From Selenomonadaceae bacterium (GTDB taxonomy: Bacteria; Bacillota; Negativicutes; Selenomonadales; Selenomonadaceae): DNA of 64,000 nucleotides. The notes under the pieces are model-generated. The model had not been told where the DNA came from. It worked only from the letters and a program-made list of their open reading frames with translations, and did no database searches. The position numbers and the translations under genes are program-made. Location of the stretch: the NCBI GenBank assembly GCA_017634675.1, contig JAGBMX010000033.1, positions 1-64,000 of the forward strand. The letters run 5' to 3'. Shown piece after piece: positions 41,480 through 50,452 of the stretch. Within the stretch, counting starts at the first letter, position 1. Every line of letters begins with the position of its first letter.

Positions 41480-42235
41480 ATGGTTCATTTTGTAGGGGCA
41501 GGCCCCGGCGACCCGGAGCTTATTACAAAAAAGGGCGCAAGATTTCTCGAAGAAGCGGACGTTGTCATATACGCAGGTTCGCTTGTAAATCCGCGGTTGC
41601 TTGATTTATGCAAGAACGACGCTAAAATTTACAATTCGGCTTCAATGACTCTTGACGAAGTGCTTGAAGTTATATATGATGCAGAAGCGCATAATTTTAT
41701 GACGGTTAGACTTCATACCGGCGATCCTTCTTTATATGGAGCAATAGGGGAGCAAATGGACGCTTTGGAAAAAAAAGGTATTTCCTATGACGTAATTCCC
41801 GGAGTCAGTTCCTTCTTAGCGGCGGCGGCATCACTAAAGAAAGAATATACCCTTCCCGGAGTTTCCCAAACGGTTATAATTACACGACAGGGAAAAAGGA
41901 CAGCCGTTCCTGAGGAAGAAAGCTTAAAATCCTTGGCGGCGCATAAATCCACCATGTGCATTTTCCTTTCCGTACACATGATTGATGATGTCGTAAGGGA
42001 ATTGACGGTGGGAGGTTACGACGAGGACACCCCCGTTGCGGTGGTTGAAAAAGCGTCGTGGGAAGATGAAAAAATAATTCGAGGAACACTTAAAACAATC
42101 GGCAAAGAGATAAAAGAAGCGGGGATAACCAAAACCGCCATGATAGTCGTAAGTCCGTGCTTGGAATCGGAATATGAGCTCTCGCGCCTTTATGCGGCGG
42201 ATTTTTCCCACGGATTCCGCGAGGCGAAAAAATGA
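41480..42235 (+). CDS. cobM: Precorrin-4/cobalt-precorrin-4 C11-methyltransferase
   Basis: A SAM-dependent methyltransferase of corrin-ring synthesis (CbiF in the anaerobic route). The 251 residues of the tetrapyrrole methylase fold start VHFVGAGPGDPELITKKG. They include HTGDPSLYGAIGEQ (near 80) and IPGVSSFLAAAA (near 110), typical of CobM/CbiF. ATG 41480 follows GAGGCG by six bases. It is first of seven tightly packed cob genes; the next gene overlaps by four bases. Confidence 0.93.
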   Translation: MVHFVGAGPGDPELITKKGARFLEEADVVIYAGSLVNPRLLDLCKNDAKIYNSASMTLDEVLEVIYDAEAHNFMTVRLHTGDPSLYGAIGEQMDALEKKGISYDVIPGVSSFLAAAASLKKEYTLPGVSQTVIITRQGKRTAVPEEESLKSLAAHKSTMCIFLSVHMIDDVVRELTVGGYDEDTPVAVVEKASWEDEKIIRGTLKTIGKEIKEAGITKTAMIVVSPCLESEYELSRLYAADFSHGFREAKK

Positions 42236-43293
42236 GATGCGCCGTTATTGCCCTTTCGAAAAACGGAGTCGAATTAGCGGGAAGGATAAAGAAATTTTTT
42301 GATTGCGACGTATATGTAAAATCTAACTATGAAGATAATGTTTCTTTCAAGGCGTTATTTTACGATAAACTGTCACTATTAACCGCAGAAATTTTTGCCG
42401 GTTACGATGCAATTATATTTGTATGCGCTGCGGGAATAGCGGTCAGGATGATTGCGCCGCATATAAAAAACAAACTTGAAGACCCTGCCGTTATCGTTAT
42501 CGACGAAACTGGAAAATATGCGGTAAGTTTGCTTTCAGGGCATATAGGCGGCGCAAATTTGCTTTCGAAACGTTTGGCTGAAATTATAAGCGCAGAAGCG
42601 GTAATAACAACAGCAACGGACTCTCATGAGATTGCTGCGCCGGATTTGGTCGCGTCTGTTTTAGCTTTAACGCCCTATCCCAAAAGTGAAATTTTGAATT
42701 TTAACTCTTTATTATTAAAAAATGGGAAAATTTCTTATTTTATCGACTCGAATTTAACTCATAAGGATTTTTATAAAAGGAAATTGAAGGATTTTAACAT
42801 AGAGGCTAAGGTCGTAGACGAGTTAAATCCCCAAAATAACGAGCATAGCGTGTTCATAACGGATAATCCCCGGGAGAAAAAGAACGCGCTGTATTTATCG
42901 CCGCAAAAATTGGTTGCGGGAGTAGGTTGCCGCAAAGGAGTCGCAAAGGAAACAATACTTAACGCCATATCGGACGCAACGAAAAAAATAGGCAGGGATA
43001 TATCCTTTATAGATTTAATCGCAAGCGTTGAGGCAAAAAAAGACGAGGCGGGAATTTTGGGAGCCGCAGCGTCGCTTAATATAGACGCTGAGTTTTTTTC
43101 CAACGAGATATTGCGGGAAAAAATCGAACAGTATAAATTAAAGGAATCGGCGTTTGTAAAGGAGCATATCGGCGTTGGAAACGCATCTGAGGCGGCGGCG
43201 CTCGCCGCTGTGAAAAAAGGCAAGTTTGCCCTTGAAAAGACTGTATATGAGAAAGTGACGGTGGCGCTTGTATGGGAAAAATTACCGTTGTAG
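42232..43293 (+). CDS. cbiG: Cobalt-precorrin-5A hydrolase
   Basis: It opens the lactone ring of cobalt-precorrin-5A and releases acetaldehyde, a step specific to the anaerobic pathway. The 353 residues cover the N-terminal domain (CAAGIAVRMIAPHI near 64-77 and SGHIGGANLLSKRLA), a linker, and a C-terminal domain starting VAGVGCRKGVAKETI and ending in a NASEAAALAA motif. Its presence marks the anaerobic route. It overlaps cobJ by 22 bases. Confidence 0.93.
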   Translation: MRCAVIALSKNGVELAGRIKKFFDCDVYVKSNYEDNVSFKALFYDKLSLLTAEIFAGYDAIIFVCAAGIAVRMIAPHIKNKLEDPAVIVIDETGKYAVSLLSGHIGGANLLSKRLAEIISAEAVITTATDSHEIAAPDLVASVLALTPYPKSEILNFNSLLLKNGKISYFIDSNLTHKDFYKRKLKDFNIEAKVVDELNPQNNEHSVFITDNPREKKNALYLSPQKLVAGVGCRKGVAKETILNAISDATKKIGRDISFIDLIASVEAKKDEAGILGAAASLNIDAEFFSNEILREKIEQYKLKESAFVKEHIGVGNASEAAALAAVKKGKFALEKTVYEKVTVALVWEKLPL

Positions 43294-44024
43294 GCATGGG
43301 TCCCGGGAGCGATCTTGAGATGACACCTCGAGTGAAAAACGCAATACTTACCGCCGATATAATCGTTGGGTATAAGACGTATTTATCCATTATAAAAGAG
43401 ATTGTAGGAGATAAGGAAACGGTAGGCACGGGTATGACCGGCGAGGTGGAACGGTGCAAAAAGGCGATTGAGCTTGCTTCTAGCGGGAAAAACGTCGCTG
43501 TGGTGTCTAGCGGCGATGCAGGAGTTTACGGCATGGCGGGACTTGTGTTGGAACTTTTGCTTGAGGTTGGTAAGGAAAATCGTCCAGAAATTGAAATCGT
43601 TTCGGGCATATCTTCGGTTTTCACGGCCGCCGCCGTTTTGGGCGCACCGCTTATGAACGATTTTGCCGTTATAAGTTTAAGCGACTTGCTTACTCCTTGG
43701 GAAGTCGTGGAAAAACGACTTAACGCTGCGGCTGCAGGGGATTTTGTTATCGCTCTTTATAATCCCAAAAGTAAGAGCAGGAAAAACAATATAGAGATTG
43801 CAAGGGACATAATTTTAAATCAGAGAAGCGGCAAAACCCCGGTCGGCATAGTCTGGAACGCAGGAAGAAACGGAGAAAAAAAGGTTATAACAACGCTTGA
43901 AAATTTTACAGTGGAAGATATATCCATGTTTTCCCTTGTGATAATCGGAAACAGCGCAACTTATGAACAAGACGGGTTTATGATAACGCCAAGGGGATAC
44001 CGTCAAAAGGGGATGTTTGATTGA
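43272..44024 (+). CDS. cobJ: Precorrin-3B/cobalt-precorrin-3 C17-methyltransferase
   Basis: A ring-contracting methyltransferase (CbiH in the anaerobic pathway). The 250 residues begin GKITVVGMGPGSDLEMTP. They contain the VVSSGDAGVYGMAGL motif (near 75-90), a PLMNDFAVISLSDLLTPW segment and the C-terminal IIGNSATY region. It starts inside cbiG and overlaps cobK by four bases. Confidence 0.94.
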   Translation: MGKITVVGMGPGSDLEMTPRVKNAILTADIIVGYKTYLSIIKEIVGDKETVGTGMTGEVERCKKAIELASSGKNVAVVSSGDAGVYGMAGLVLELLLEVGKENRPEIEIVSGISSVFTAAAVLGAPLMNDFAVISLSDLLTPWEVVEKRLNAAAAGDFVIALYNPKSKSRKNNIEIARDIILNQRSGKTPVGIVWNAGRNGEKKVITTLENFTVEDISMFSLVIIGNSATYEQDGFMITPRGYRQKGMFD

Positions 44025-44785
44025 TATTGCTCTTAGCGGGTACAAAGGACGGCAGGGAATTGGGAGAAGCTCTTTCAAATCAGAATTATCGGCTTGCGAT
44101 TTCGGTGACAAGCGATTACGGGAAAAAACTGATAAAAGAGAACGAAAACCTTATTATAAACGATAAGCCAATGGATTTAGACAAACTTATCGCATATATT
44201 AAGGCAAACGAGATAAAACTCCTGATAGACGCAAGCCACCCTTACGCAGAAATCGCATCGAAAAACGCCATAACCGCCGCAGAGAAGCTTGGCATTCCAT
44301 ATATCCGTTACGAAAGGGAAATGGCGACAACAGACTACGATAAAATATATTTGGCTAAAGATTATGAAGAAGCGGCAAAAATAGCTTCGGATTTTGGCGA
44401 TAACATCTTTTTTGCCACAGGCTCAAAAAGCGCAAAATTCTTCTTTGATTCGCCTTTTTTAAAGAATAAGCGGCTGATTTTCAGGGTACTTCCGTCTGCA
44501 AACGTCTTAGCAAAATTAAACGAAGTGGGAATTTTAGCCAAAAACATAGTGGCGCTTGAAGGTCCTTTTACGGAGGAATTGAACCGGGCGTTGTTTAGAG
44601 CCTACGAAGCCGACGCAATAGTAACGAAGGACGGCGGAACCGTTGGGGGCGCAGACACAAAGATAGAGGCGGCGAAAAGTTTGGATTTGCCCGTGGTGAT
44701 TATAGAGCGACCTAAGATAAATTATCCCAATATAGCGTATAAATTTGACGATGTTTATAAGTTTATACAAAATTATATTGTGTAG
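44021..44785 (+). CDS. cobK: Precorrin-6A/cobalt-precorrin-6A reductase
   Basis: An NADPH- or NADH-dependent ring reductase (CbiJ). The 254 residues begin ILLLAGTKDGRELGEAL, include DASHPYAEIASKNA (near 71-84) and YIRYERE, and end with KDGGTVGGADTKIEAA. It starts at TTG with AAGGGGA seven bases upstream. The stop is followed by a 41-base gap before cbiC. Confidence 0.92.
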   Translation: MILLLAGTKDGRELGEALSNQNYRLAISVTSDYGKKLIKENENLIINDKPMDLDKLIAYIKANEIKLLIDASHPYAEIASKNAITAAEKLGIPYIRYEREMATTDYDKIYLAKDYEEAAKIASDFGDNIFFATGSKSAKFFFDSPFLKNKRLIFRVLPSANVLAKLNEVGILAKNIVALEGPFTEELNRALFRAYEADAIVTKDGGTVGGADTKIEAAKSLDLPVVIIERPKINYPNIAYKFDDVYKFIQNYIV

Positions 44786-44826
44786 ATAGATGAGAAAGAA
44801 ATCTTTGAAAAATGAGGCGATTGTCG

Positions 44827-45450
44827 GTGGAAATCACGAAGAATCCTATGGAAATAGAAAAAAAAAGCATGGAAATAATACGCCCGTACGTTAAAGATGT
44901 GTTTACGGACGAAGCGGAGTTAAAAGTCGCTTCAAGGATAATTCATGCGGCGGGAGATACGGATTACGCAAAAGTTATCCGTATACATAAAGCCGCTGTT
45001 AAATCCGCAAAAAATGCGATTTTTTTGGGGAAAAACGTGTATACTGATGTGGAAATGGTGCGCACGGGGATAAACAAGAAAAAACTCGCAGCTTACGGCG
45101 GGGAGGTTTTATGTAAAATCGCCGACGAAGAAGTCGCAAAAGAAGCCAAAGAGTGCGAAATAACCCGTTCTATGGCAGCAATGAGGAATTTCAAAGGAGA
45201 ACTTGCGGGCGCCATAGTCGCTATAGGCAATGCGCCGACGGCTCTTTTTGAGATGTTGCGGTTAGTAGAGGAAGAAAACATTTTGCCCGCAGTTATAATA
45301 GGCGTTCCCGTAGGTTTTGTGGGAGCGGCGGAGTCTAAAGCCCTGTTGATGAAAAACAAAAAAGTTCCGTATATAACGGTTGAAGGAACAAAAGGCGGCA
45401 GTTCCATTGCAGTTGCGGCTTTTAACGCTATTTTGTATCAGATGAACTAA
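44827..45450 (+). CDS. cbiC: Precorrin-8X/cobalt-precorrin-8 methylmutase
   Basis: It moves the C11 methyl group to C12 (CobH/CbiC). It has 207 residues. Motifs seen are IIHAAGDTDYAK (near 40-52), TDVEMVRTGI and a GNAPTALFEMLRL segment, with VPVGFVGAAESK. I chose GTG 44827 (EITKNPMEIEKKS, the usual opening), nine bases after GAGG. An in-frame ATG five codons upstream lies on top of that ribosome site. Confidence 0.93.
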   Translation: MEITKNPMEIEKKSMEIIRPYVKDVFTDEAELKVASRIIHAAGDTDYAKVIRIHKAAVKSAKNAIFLGKNVYTDVEMVRTGINKKKLAAYGGEVLCKIADEEVAKEAKECEITRSMAAMRNFKGELAGAIVAIGNAPTALFEMLRLVEEENILPAVIIGVPVGFVGAAESKALLMKNKKVPYITVEGTKGGSSIAVAAFNAILYQMN

Positions 45451-45480
45451 ACCTTAAACCAAACAAGGAGAGAGAAGAAG

Positions 45481-46842
45481 TTGCAAAATGCGCCTAGAGT
45501 GGTGATAGCGGGAACGGCAAGCGGCGCGGGTAAGACGACCGTGACGGCGGGGATATTGGCGGCGCTTAAAAGAAGGAAGTTTGCCGTCGCATCTTTTAAG
45601 GTGGGTCCTGACTACATAGATCCCGGTTATCACGAGATAATAAGCGGCGGAAGTTGCCATAATTTAGACAGTTGGATAACAGGCAAAGAGGAAATTTCGC
45701 GGCTTTTTTTTAGATCGGCAAAAAATGCGGATATTTCCGTTATCGAAGGAGTTATGGGACTTTACGACGGGGGAAAGCGGGGAATAAGCTCTACGGCGGA
45801 GATTGCAAAATTGATTGATGCGCCGATAATTTTGGCAATAGACGCAAAATCCATGGGAGCTTCGGCAGCGGCGATCGCTTTAGGCTTTCGAGATTATGAC
45901 AAAAATGTGAATTTTGCGGGAGTAATTTTAAACCGCTTGGGTTCTGATAGTCACGAACAGATGATTAGAGAAGCTATGGACAAGGCGGATATAAAAGTTT
46001 TGGGCGCAATAAGGCGAAACGAAAATCTGCGCCTGCCGGAGCGCCATTTGGGATTGGTTCCCGCTAAAGAGACAAAAAGCGAAGTGGATTTGGCGAAAAT
46101 TTTTTCTTCAATCGAAAATCAGATGGACATGGATGAAATTGTCGCCATAGCAAAGAGCGCAAAACCCATAGCAAATTTTAATCTTGCCGAAGGCAAAAAT
46201 TCGGTAAAAGACATAAAGATAGCCGTAGCAAAAGACAACGCTTTTTCTTTTTACTATGAGGACAGTTTGTCGGTGTTGGAAGAATTCGGAGCGGAAATTA
46301 TAAAGTTTAGTCCTATTTATGATGAAAAAATACCCGATTGCCACGGCATAATTTTAGGCGGCGGGTACCCGGAAATGTTCGCTAAAAAGTTGGAAGAAAA
46401 CGCTTCCATGCGAAATTCGATAAAAAAAGCCGCCGCAGAAGGCATCCCTATTTACGCAGAGTGCGGCGGGTTTATGTATCTTATGGAAAGCATTGAGGAC
46501 TTATCGGGGAAAAATTTTGATATGACGGGTGTAATTCCGTCTAAGGCAAAAATGGAGCAAAAATTGCAAACCGTGGGTTATGTGGAAGCCGAGCAGCTTC
46601 AAGATACCATACTTGGAGAAAGGGGATTAAAATTTAGAGGGCATGAGTTCCATTTTTCCGTAGAGGAAGGCGGGGGCAAATCCTTTGGTTTTATGATTGA
46701 GAAAATCCGCACCGGCGCAAAATATCCAGCGGGATTTGCGCAAAAAAACATCTTGGGGTCTTATCTTCATTTGCATTTCAGAGGTTCGAAGGTGGCGGCG
46801 AAAAATTTTGTGAAATCTTGCAGGAAATTTAAAAATAGGTGA
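45481..46842 (+). CDS. cbiA: Cobyrinate a,c-diamide synthase
   Basis: A glutamine-dependent amidase acting on the a and c carboxyls (CobB/CbiA). The 453 residues have an N-terminal ATP-binding domain (GTASGAGKTTVTAGI near 11-25, VGPDYIDPGYHE near 41) and a C-terminal triad-type glutaminase domain with Cys in IYAECGGFMYL (near 325) and His in GSYLHLHF. The TTG start lies 10 bases after AAGGAG. Confidence 0.94.
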   Translation: MQNAPRVVIAGTASGAGKTTVTAGILAALKRRKFAVASFKVGPDYIDPGYHEIISGGSCHNLDSWITGKEEISRLFFRSAKNADISVIEGVMGLYDGGKRGISSTAEIAKLIDAPIILAIDAKSMGASAAAIALGFRDYDKNVNFAGVILNRLGSDSHEQMIREAMDKADIKVLGAIRRNENLRLPERHLGLVPAKETKSEVDLAKIFSSIENQMDMDEIVAIAKSAKPIANFNLAEGKNSVKDIKIAVAKDNAFSFYYEDSLSVLEEFGAEIIKFSPIYDEKIPDCHGIILGGGYPEMFAKKLEENASMRNSIKKAAAEGIPIYAECGGFMYLMESIEDLSGKNFDMTGVIPSKAKMEQKLQTVGYVEAEQLQDTILGERGLKFRGHEFHFSVEEGGGKSFGFMIEKIRTGAKYPAGFAQKNILGSYLHLHFRGSKVAAKNFVKSCRKFKNR

Positions 46843-46845
46843 ATT

Positions 46846-47424
46846 ATGGGAAAAATCGTTTTGGTAACGGGCGGCGCAAGAAGCGGTAAGAGTGAATTTG
46901 CGGAAAAATACGCAAAAAAATACGGAAAAACAGTATCATATATTGCGACTGCGGAAATTTTCGACGATGAGATGAAAAATCGAGTAAAACTTCACCAAAA
47001 ACGCCGTCCGAGTGAATGGAAAACTTATGAGTATCCTAAAAACGCTCATATAGCCATTGAAGAAGCGGGAAAACATTCGGACTTCATTCTCTTTGATTGC
47101 CTTACCGTATATCTCAGCAACTTGATACTCTCCATGGAGGATAATATCGACGACGCAAAAATTGATAACGCATTTGATTTATTGCTGGCGTCGGCAAAAA
47201 AAATCCCCGGCGCAACGGTTTTTGTAACAAACGAGGTTGGCGCAGGAATTGTGCCTGAGAACAAATTGGCGAGACTTTACAGGGATATAGCGGGGAGAAT
47301 GAATCAGAAATTTGCGTCGGAAGCGGACGAGGTTTATTTGGTAGTCAGCGGTTGCGCCGTGAATTTAAAGAACTCTGACAAAACGAGCTTAGAATTCCAC
47401 CATCTCAACCTTCACGATGTCTGA
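46846..47424 (+). CDS. cobU: Adenosylcobinamide kinase/guanylyltransferase
   Basis: It phosphorylates adenosylcobinamide and attaches GMP. The 192 residues contain a P-loop GGARSGKSEFAE (near 9-20), the catalytic-His segment NRVKLHQKRRP (near 45-55) and TNEVGAGIVPENKLARLYRD (near 125-145). Relatives usually end soon after the VVSGxxxxLK motif. Here the frame continues with about 17 extra residues (NSDKTSLEF...). The next gene is an unrelated minus-strand insertion, so the tail may be read-through into inserted DNA. Confidence 0.9.
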   Translation: MGKIVLVTGGARSGKSEFAEKYAKKYGKTVSYIATAEIFDDEMKNRVKLHQKRRPSEWKTYEYPKNAHIAIEEAGKHSDFILFDCLTVYLSNLILSMEDNIDDAKIDNAFDLLLASAKKIPGATVFVTNEVGAGIVPENKLARLYRDIAGRMNQKFASEADEVYLVVSGCAVNLKNSDKTSLEFHHLNLHDV

Positions 47425-47451
47425 ATTGATACTTGCCTTTTCTATGTCCGG

Positions 47452-49980
47452 TTAACCTTTGATATAGGGCACAATCACATCGTAGAACTTTTTCGTCCAG
47501 TTAGCGTGGAAGTTTGCCATCTGGAACCAATCGGTCTCATTTTCGATGCTGACGTTATTCAACTGAACGAATACCTTAGACGACTTAATGTCGTCGCCAC
47601 GGTTCCATTGTAGCGTTATCCCTAGCGCTGATTCGATTTCTGTTTTATGAGTGTAAAGACTATCGAAGGCGTCCTTGTTTTCCTGTTTGTTTCCCCTGCC
47701 AAAGACAACCTCTGCTCTTGCTGCATCATAGTTTGCTACGCAACAGAGATAGAATCCACCAATACCAAAGAATCCATTAATCCAATTGTCCCTCGATGGA
47801 TTAACATTAGAGAAGGAGCCATCCTCCCCATGCGCCTTTTGGATAATTGGAAGCGCATACGTCCAGTATTTTCTCCGAAGCTCATGACGTCTGCTATGAT
47901 CATATGAATTAGATTCATTTTCATCACGCAGGTAAAATACCAAGTCTGTCGGATTTTCACCATATAGTTTGAATAGACGACTCAGAACGGACAGCTTACC
48001 CTGTGTACTGGTATTTGTCCACACATAGATACCATCGCCGATTTCCAACCGCTTTGTGAACGTATCCGGATTAATACTGAAATGAAGTGCAATATTTTCA
48101 TCATCAGACATAGCAAGCTTTGTAATGATGGCCTTGTCCTCTGCATACAGAATTTGTATAACCTTCTGGAACATTTCAACCCAGCTCGTTACCGGCTGTT
48201 CTGTATTTTTAAAGGTAAATTTTGCAATCAGACGTCCGGTTAGTTCGCCCTCGTCCTCAAGAGTATAAGTTTCAAGCTGTTTTCCTTCCGGTTTATATTG
48301 TGTGACAGGCGCTGCCCAGATAGTCAGCGCTCTGCCCATAAGATATTCGCTGCGCTCTTTAAGCTCAGCTAGTGTCCATTTGTCTTTCTTGGCAATCCAA
48401 GTGTTCATGCGAATACCGCTGTCATCAAAACCCTTCGTCATGGTTTTCTTTTCGGTGAAAGATATATTGCTGTATTTTGAGTTATATGCCGTCAGCGTAA
48501 GATTAGCTATTCTGTGCAGCCAGTTTTCGTGGATCTGTTCGTAATCGTCTCCCAATTCCTTCTGCCATACTGGTGTTAGATGCTGAGGCATTATATGTTC
48601 AATCGAATAAGTGCCGTCATCGTAGTGACGGTACACATCTTTGTCTTCTAAAGTGTCGAAGTTTTCAAAACGCTCAAGAATGTAAATCTTATTCTTGCTG
48701 TTCATCAAGTAGACAGGACGGTTTTCAAATGCCGTCTTAAACTCCGCATCATCCGGGAAGCGGGCGCGTTCTTTCTTTGACAACAGTGCATATTTGAACT
48801 TCTCAACATAATTATCCTCTGTGCCATCGTATCGGACGATATCACGATGTAGCATAAGGAAGATTTTATTCAAGGAATTTGTAGGCAAGTCACATATTGT
48901 CCTGCGGAACAGGTAGTTCTCTGTAATTAGAAAAATCTCTGCGATTTCTGCCAGCGTCAGTTTATTTTCATTATAGAGGCGCAACACCTCAAGGAAGAAT
49001 GGCCTTGTAACCGTAGTCTCCAAACGGTTTAGCCTGTCGATGCACGCATCGAGTGCAGAACTACCGGAATTTCCGTCGAGAAGAATCTGATAGCGTTTTG
49101 CATAGGCCAGTATATCTGCTAGCAGCGGTTCCGTCTCAATCTTTCCGAGCTCCACAAAATTCTTAAAATTGATATAGACTTTCTGCTGCTGCGGAATGGT
49201 TTGTTGCTTTACGCTTAGGTAATCCCTAATGAAAGCGCTGACATCATATTTTGTACAAACCTCAATCTTGTTCCAATATTTGTCGTAATATTTCTCCTGC
49301 TCCTTAGATGGCAAGCCCATTAGAATAAAATTTCGAATCTTATCACCTTCGCTAAGATCGAGGCCGGTAGAGTTCAAACTTTCGAAAATAAGCTGTGGAT
49401 TGTCGTCCGTATCCAGCCTGATATTTATGATTTCCAGACAACAGATTGCGTCATAGAGTTGGTCAATTGTGATTTCCTGCTTTTGAATCCGCTCATGGAA
49501 GTAATTGTAATTCACCGTCAAATTAGATTCGCGAATGTACTCCGTCGGATCGGAGAACAACTTCCCGAAAGCCGTCTGATCATTCTTGACCGGCTTTAAC
49601 TTAATCCTAGTATCCTCCGGCTTCCACTTATCAACGAGATACTCCTCTAAAATCCGCTGCTTAAGGTTAGAGGTCTTCGGCACAATTATACCTTTATCAA
49701 TCAGGTTATACATTGCAAGGAACAGCAAAGATACTGTAGTCAAGCGTTGCTGACCGTCAATGATTTGGAACTCCTCATTATGGCCATCCGGGTTATATAC
49801 TGAAACAAGACTCCCGAAAAAATGGCTCTTTTGATGTCCCTTGATTATTTTTACAAGATCATCATACAGTTGCTTGCAGTTCTCGGTCTTCCAGTCATAA
49901 TTCCTCTGATAAACCGGAATGACAAACCGCTTATCTGAACCCTCCATATATTTAACAAATTTACATTCTGAACCTTTCAT
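47452..49980 (-). CDS. GmrSD-like DUF262/DUF1524 protein (putative defence nuclease)
   Basis: The 842-residue single-chain protein has an N-terminal DUF262 domain with IPVYQRNYDW (near 21-30) and the DGQQRLTT nucleotide motif (near 76-83). A DUF1524 HNH-like domain has YSIEHIMPQH (near 456-465) and an Asn-rich segment. The C-terminal region resembles DUF4268-type tails. Relatives (GmrSD, BrxU, SspE) are NTP-dependent, often modification-specific nucleases in phage defence; that role here is inference. Codon use looks richer in G/C-ending codons than in the cob genes. It points against the cob block and separates cobU from cbiP, so it is probably acquired. AAGGAGG lies 11 bases before the ATG. 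Confidence 0.82.
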   Translation of the reverse strand: MKGSECKFVKYMEGSDKRFVIPVYQRNYDWKTENCKQLYDDLVKIIKGHQKSHFFGSLVSVYNPDGHNEEFQIIDGQQRLTTVSLLFLAMYNLIDKGIIVPKTSNLKQRILEEYLVDKWKPEDTRIKLKPVKNDQTAFGKLFSDPTEYIRESNLTVNYNYFHERIQKQEITIDQLYDAICCLEIINIRLDTDDNPQLIFESLNSTGLDLSEGDKIRNFILMGLPSKEQEKYYDKYWNKIEVCTKYDVSAFIRDYLSVKQQTIPQQQKVYINFKNFVELGKIETEPLLADILAYAKRYQILLDGNSGSSALDACIDRLNRLETTVTRPFFLEVLRLYNENKLTLAEIAEIFLITENYLFRRTICDLPTNSLNKIFLMLHRDIVRYDGTEDNYVEKFKYALLSKKERARFPDDAEFKTAFENRPVYLMNSKNKIYILERFENFDTLEDKDVYRHYDDGTYSIEHIMPQHLTPVWQKELGDDYEQIHENWLHRIANLTLTAYNSKYSNISFTEKKTMTKGFDDSGIRMNTWIAKKDKWTLAELKERSEYLMGRALTIWAAPVTQYKPEGKQLETYTLEDEGELTGRLIAKFTFKNTEQPVTSWVEMFQKVIQILYAEDKAIITKLAMSDDENIALHFSINPDTFTKRLEIGDGIYVWTNTSTQGKLSVLSRLFKLYGENPTDLVFYLRDENESNSYDHSRRHELRRKYWTYALPIIQKAHGEDGSFSNVNPSRDNWINGFFGIGGFYLCCVANYDAARAEVVFGRGNKQENKDAFDSLYTHKTEIESALGITLQWNRGDDIKSSKVFVQLNNVSIENETDWFQMANFHANWTKKFYDVIVPYIKG

Positions 49981-50104
49981 CTATCATAAGTCCTCCTTCA
50001 CCCTCAGATGTTATTATTATAAGCTCTTCGCACAATGATACACGATAGGGATAAAATTATCAAGTACTTTGCTTTCATACGTGTTAGGGAAAACATACTT
50101 TTTG

Positions 50105-50351
50105 GTTACTATTCATGGGTAGTACAACATAGTGGTGCGAAAGGTGAATTAGTGCCGTTCATGGTCGACCTCTCCACCGCTTCGCGGTCCCCCTCCCCTT
50201 TCAGGGGAGGCAACGTGAAGGTGACTTTTCTATTATATATCCGTAAAATGAGAAATCAGAGAGCCTCCCCTGAAAGGGGAGGTGCCCGAAGGGCAGAGGG
50301 GTTGACCATGAAGAGCAATATTTTTCTTTTTTTCTACCCGTGAATAGTAAC
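50105..50351 (+). mobile_element. MITE copy B (long form, 247 bp)
   Basis: The terminal inverted repeats GTTACTATTCA and TGAATAGTAAC sit inside an exact 8-bp direct repeat ACTTTTTG (50097-50104 and 50352-50359), a target duplication. There is no gene. The interior holds inverted CTCCCCTTTC/GAAAGGGGAG blocks. It is the same element as at 10125-10299 but contains 72 more bases, lying between two CTCCCCT repeats (50193-50199 and 50265-50271). The flanking spacers (49981-50104 and 50360-50452) show nothing else. Confidence 0.92.
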
Positions 50352-50452
50352 ACTTTTTGATTTTCTAAATGTGATTGAGCAGGAATTTTCTTGAAAAAAG
50401 AGAATTTGTATGTCAGAAAACGATGTAAGAATTTACGAGGCGGGCGAATTTT

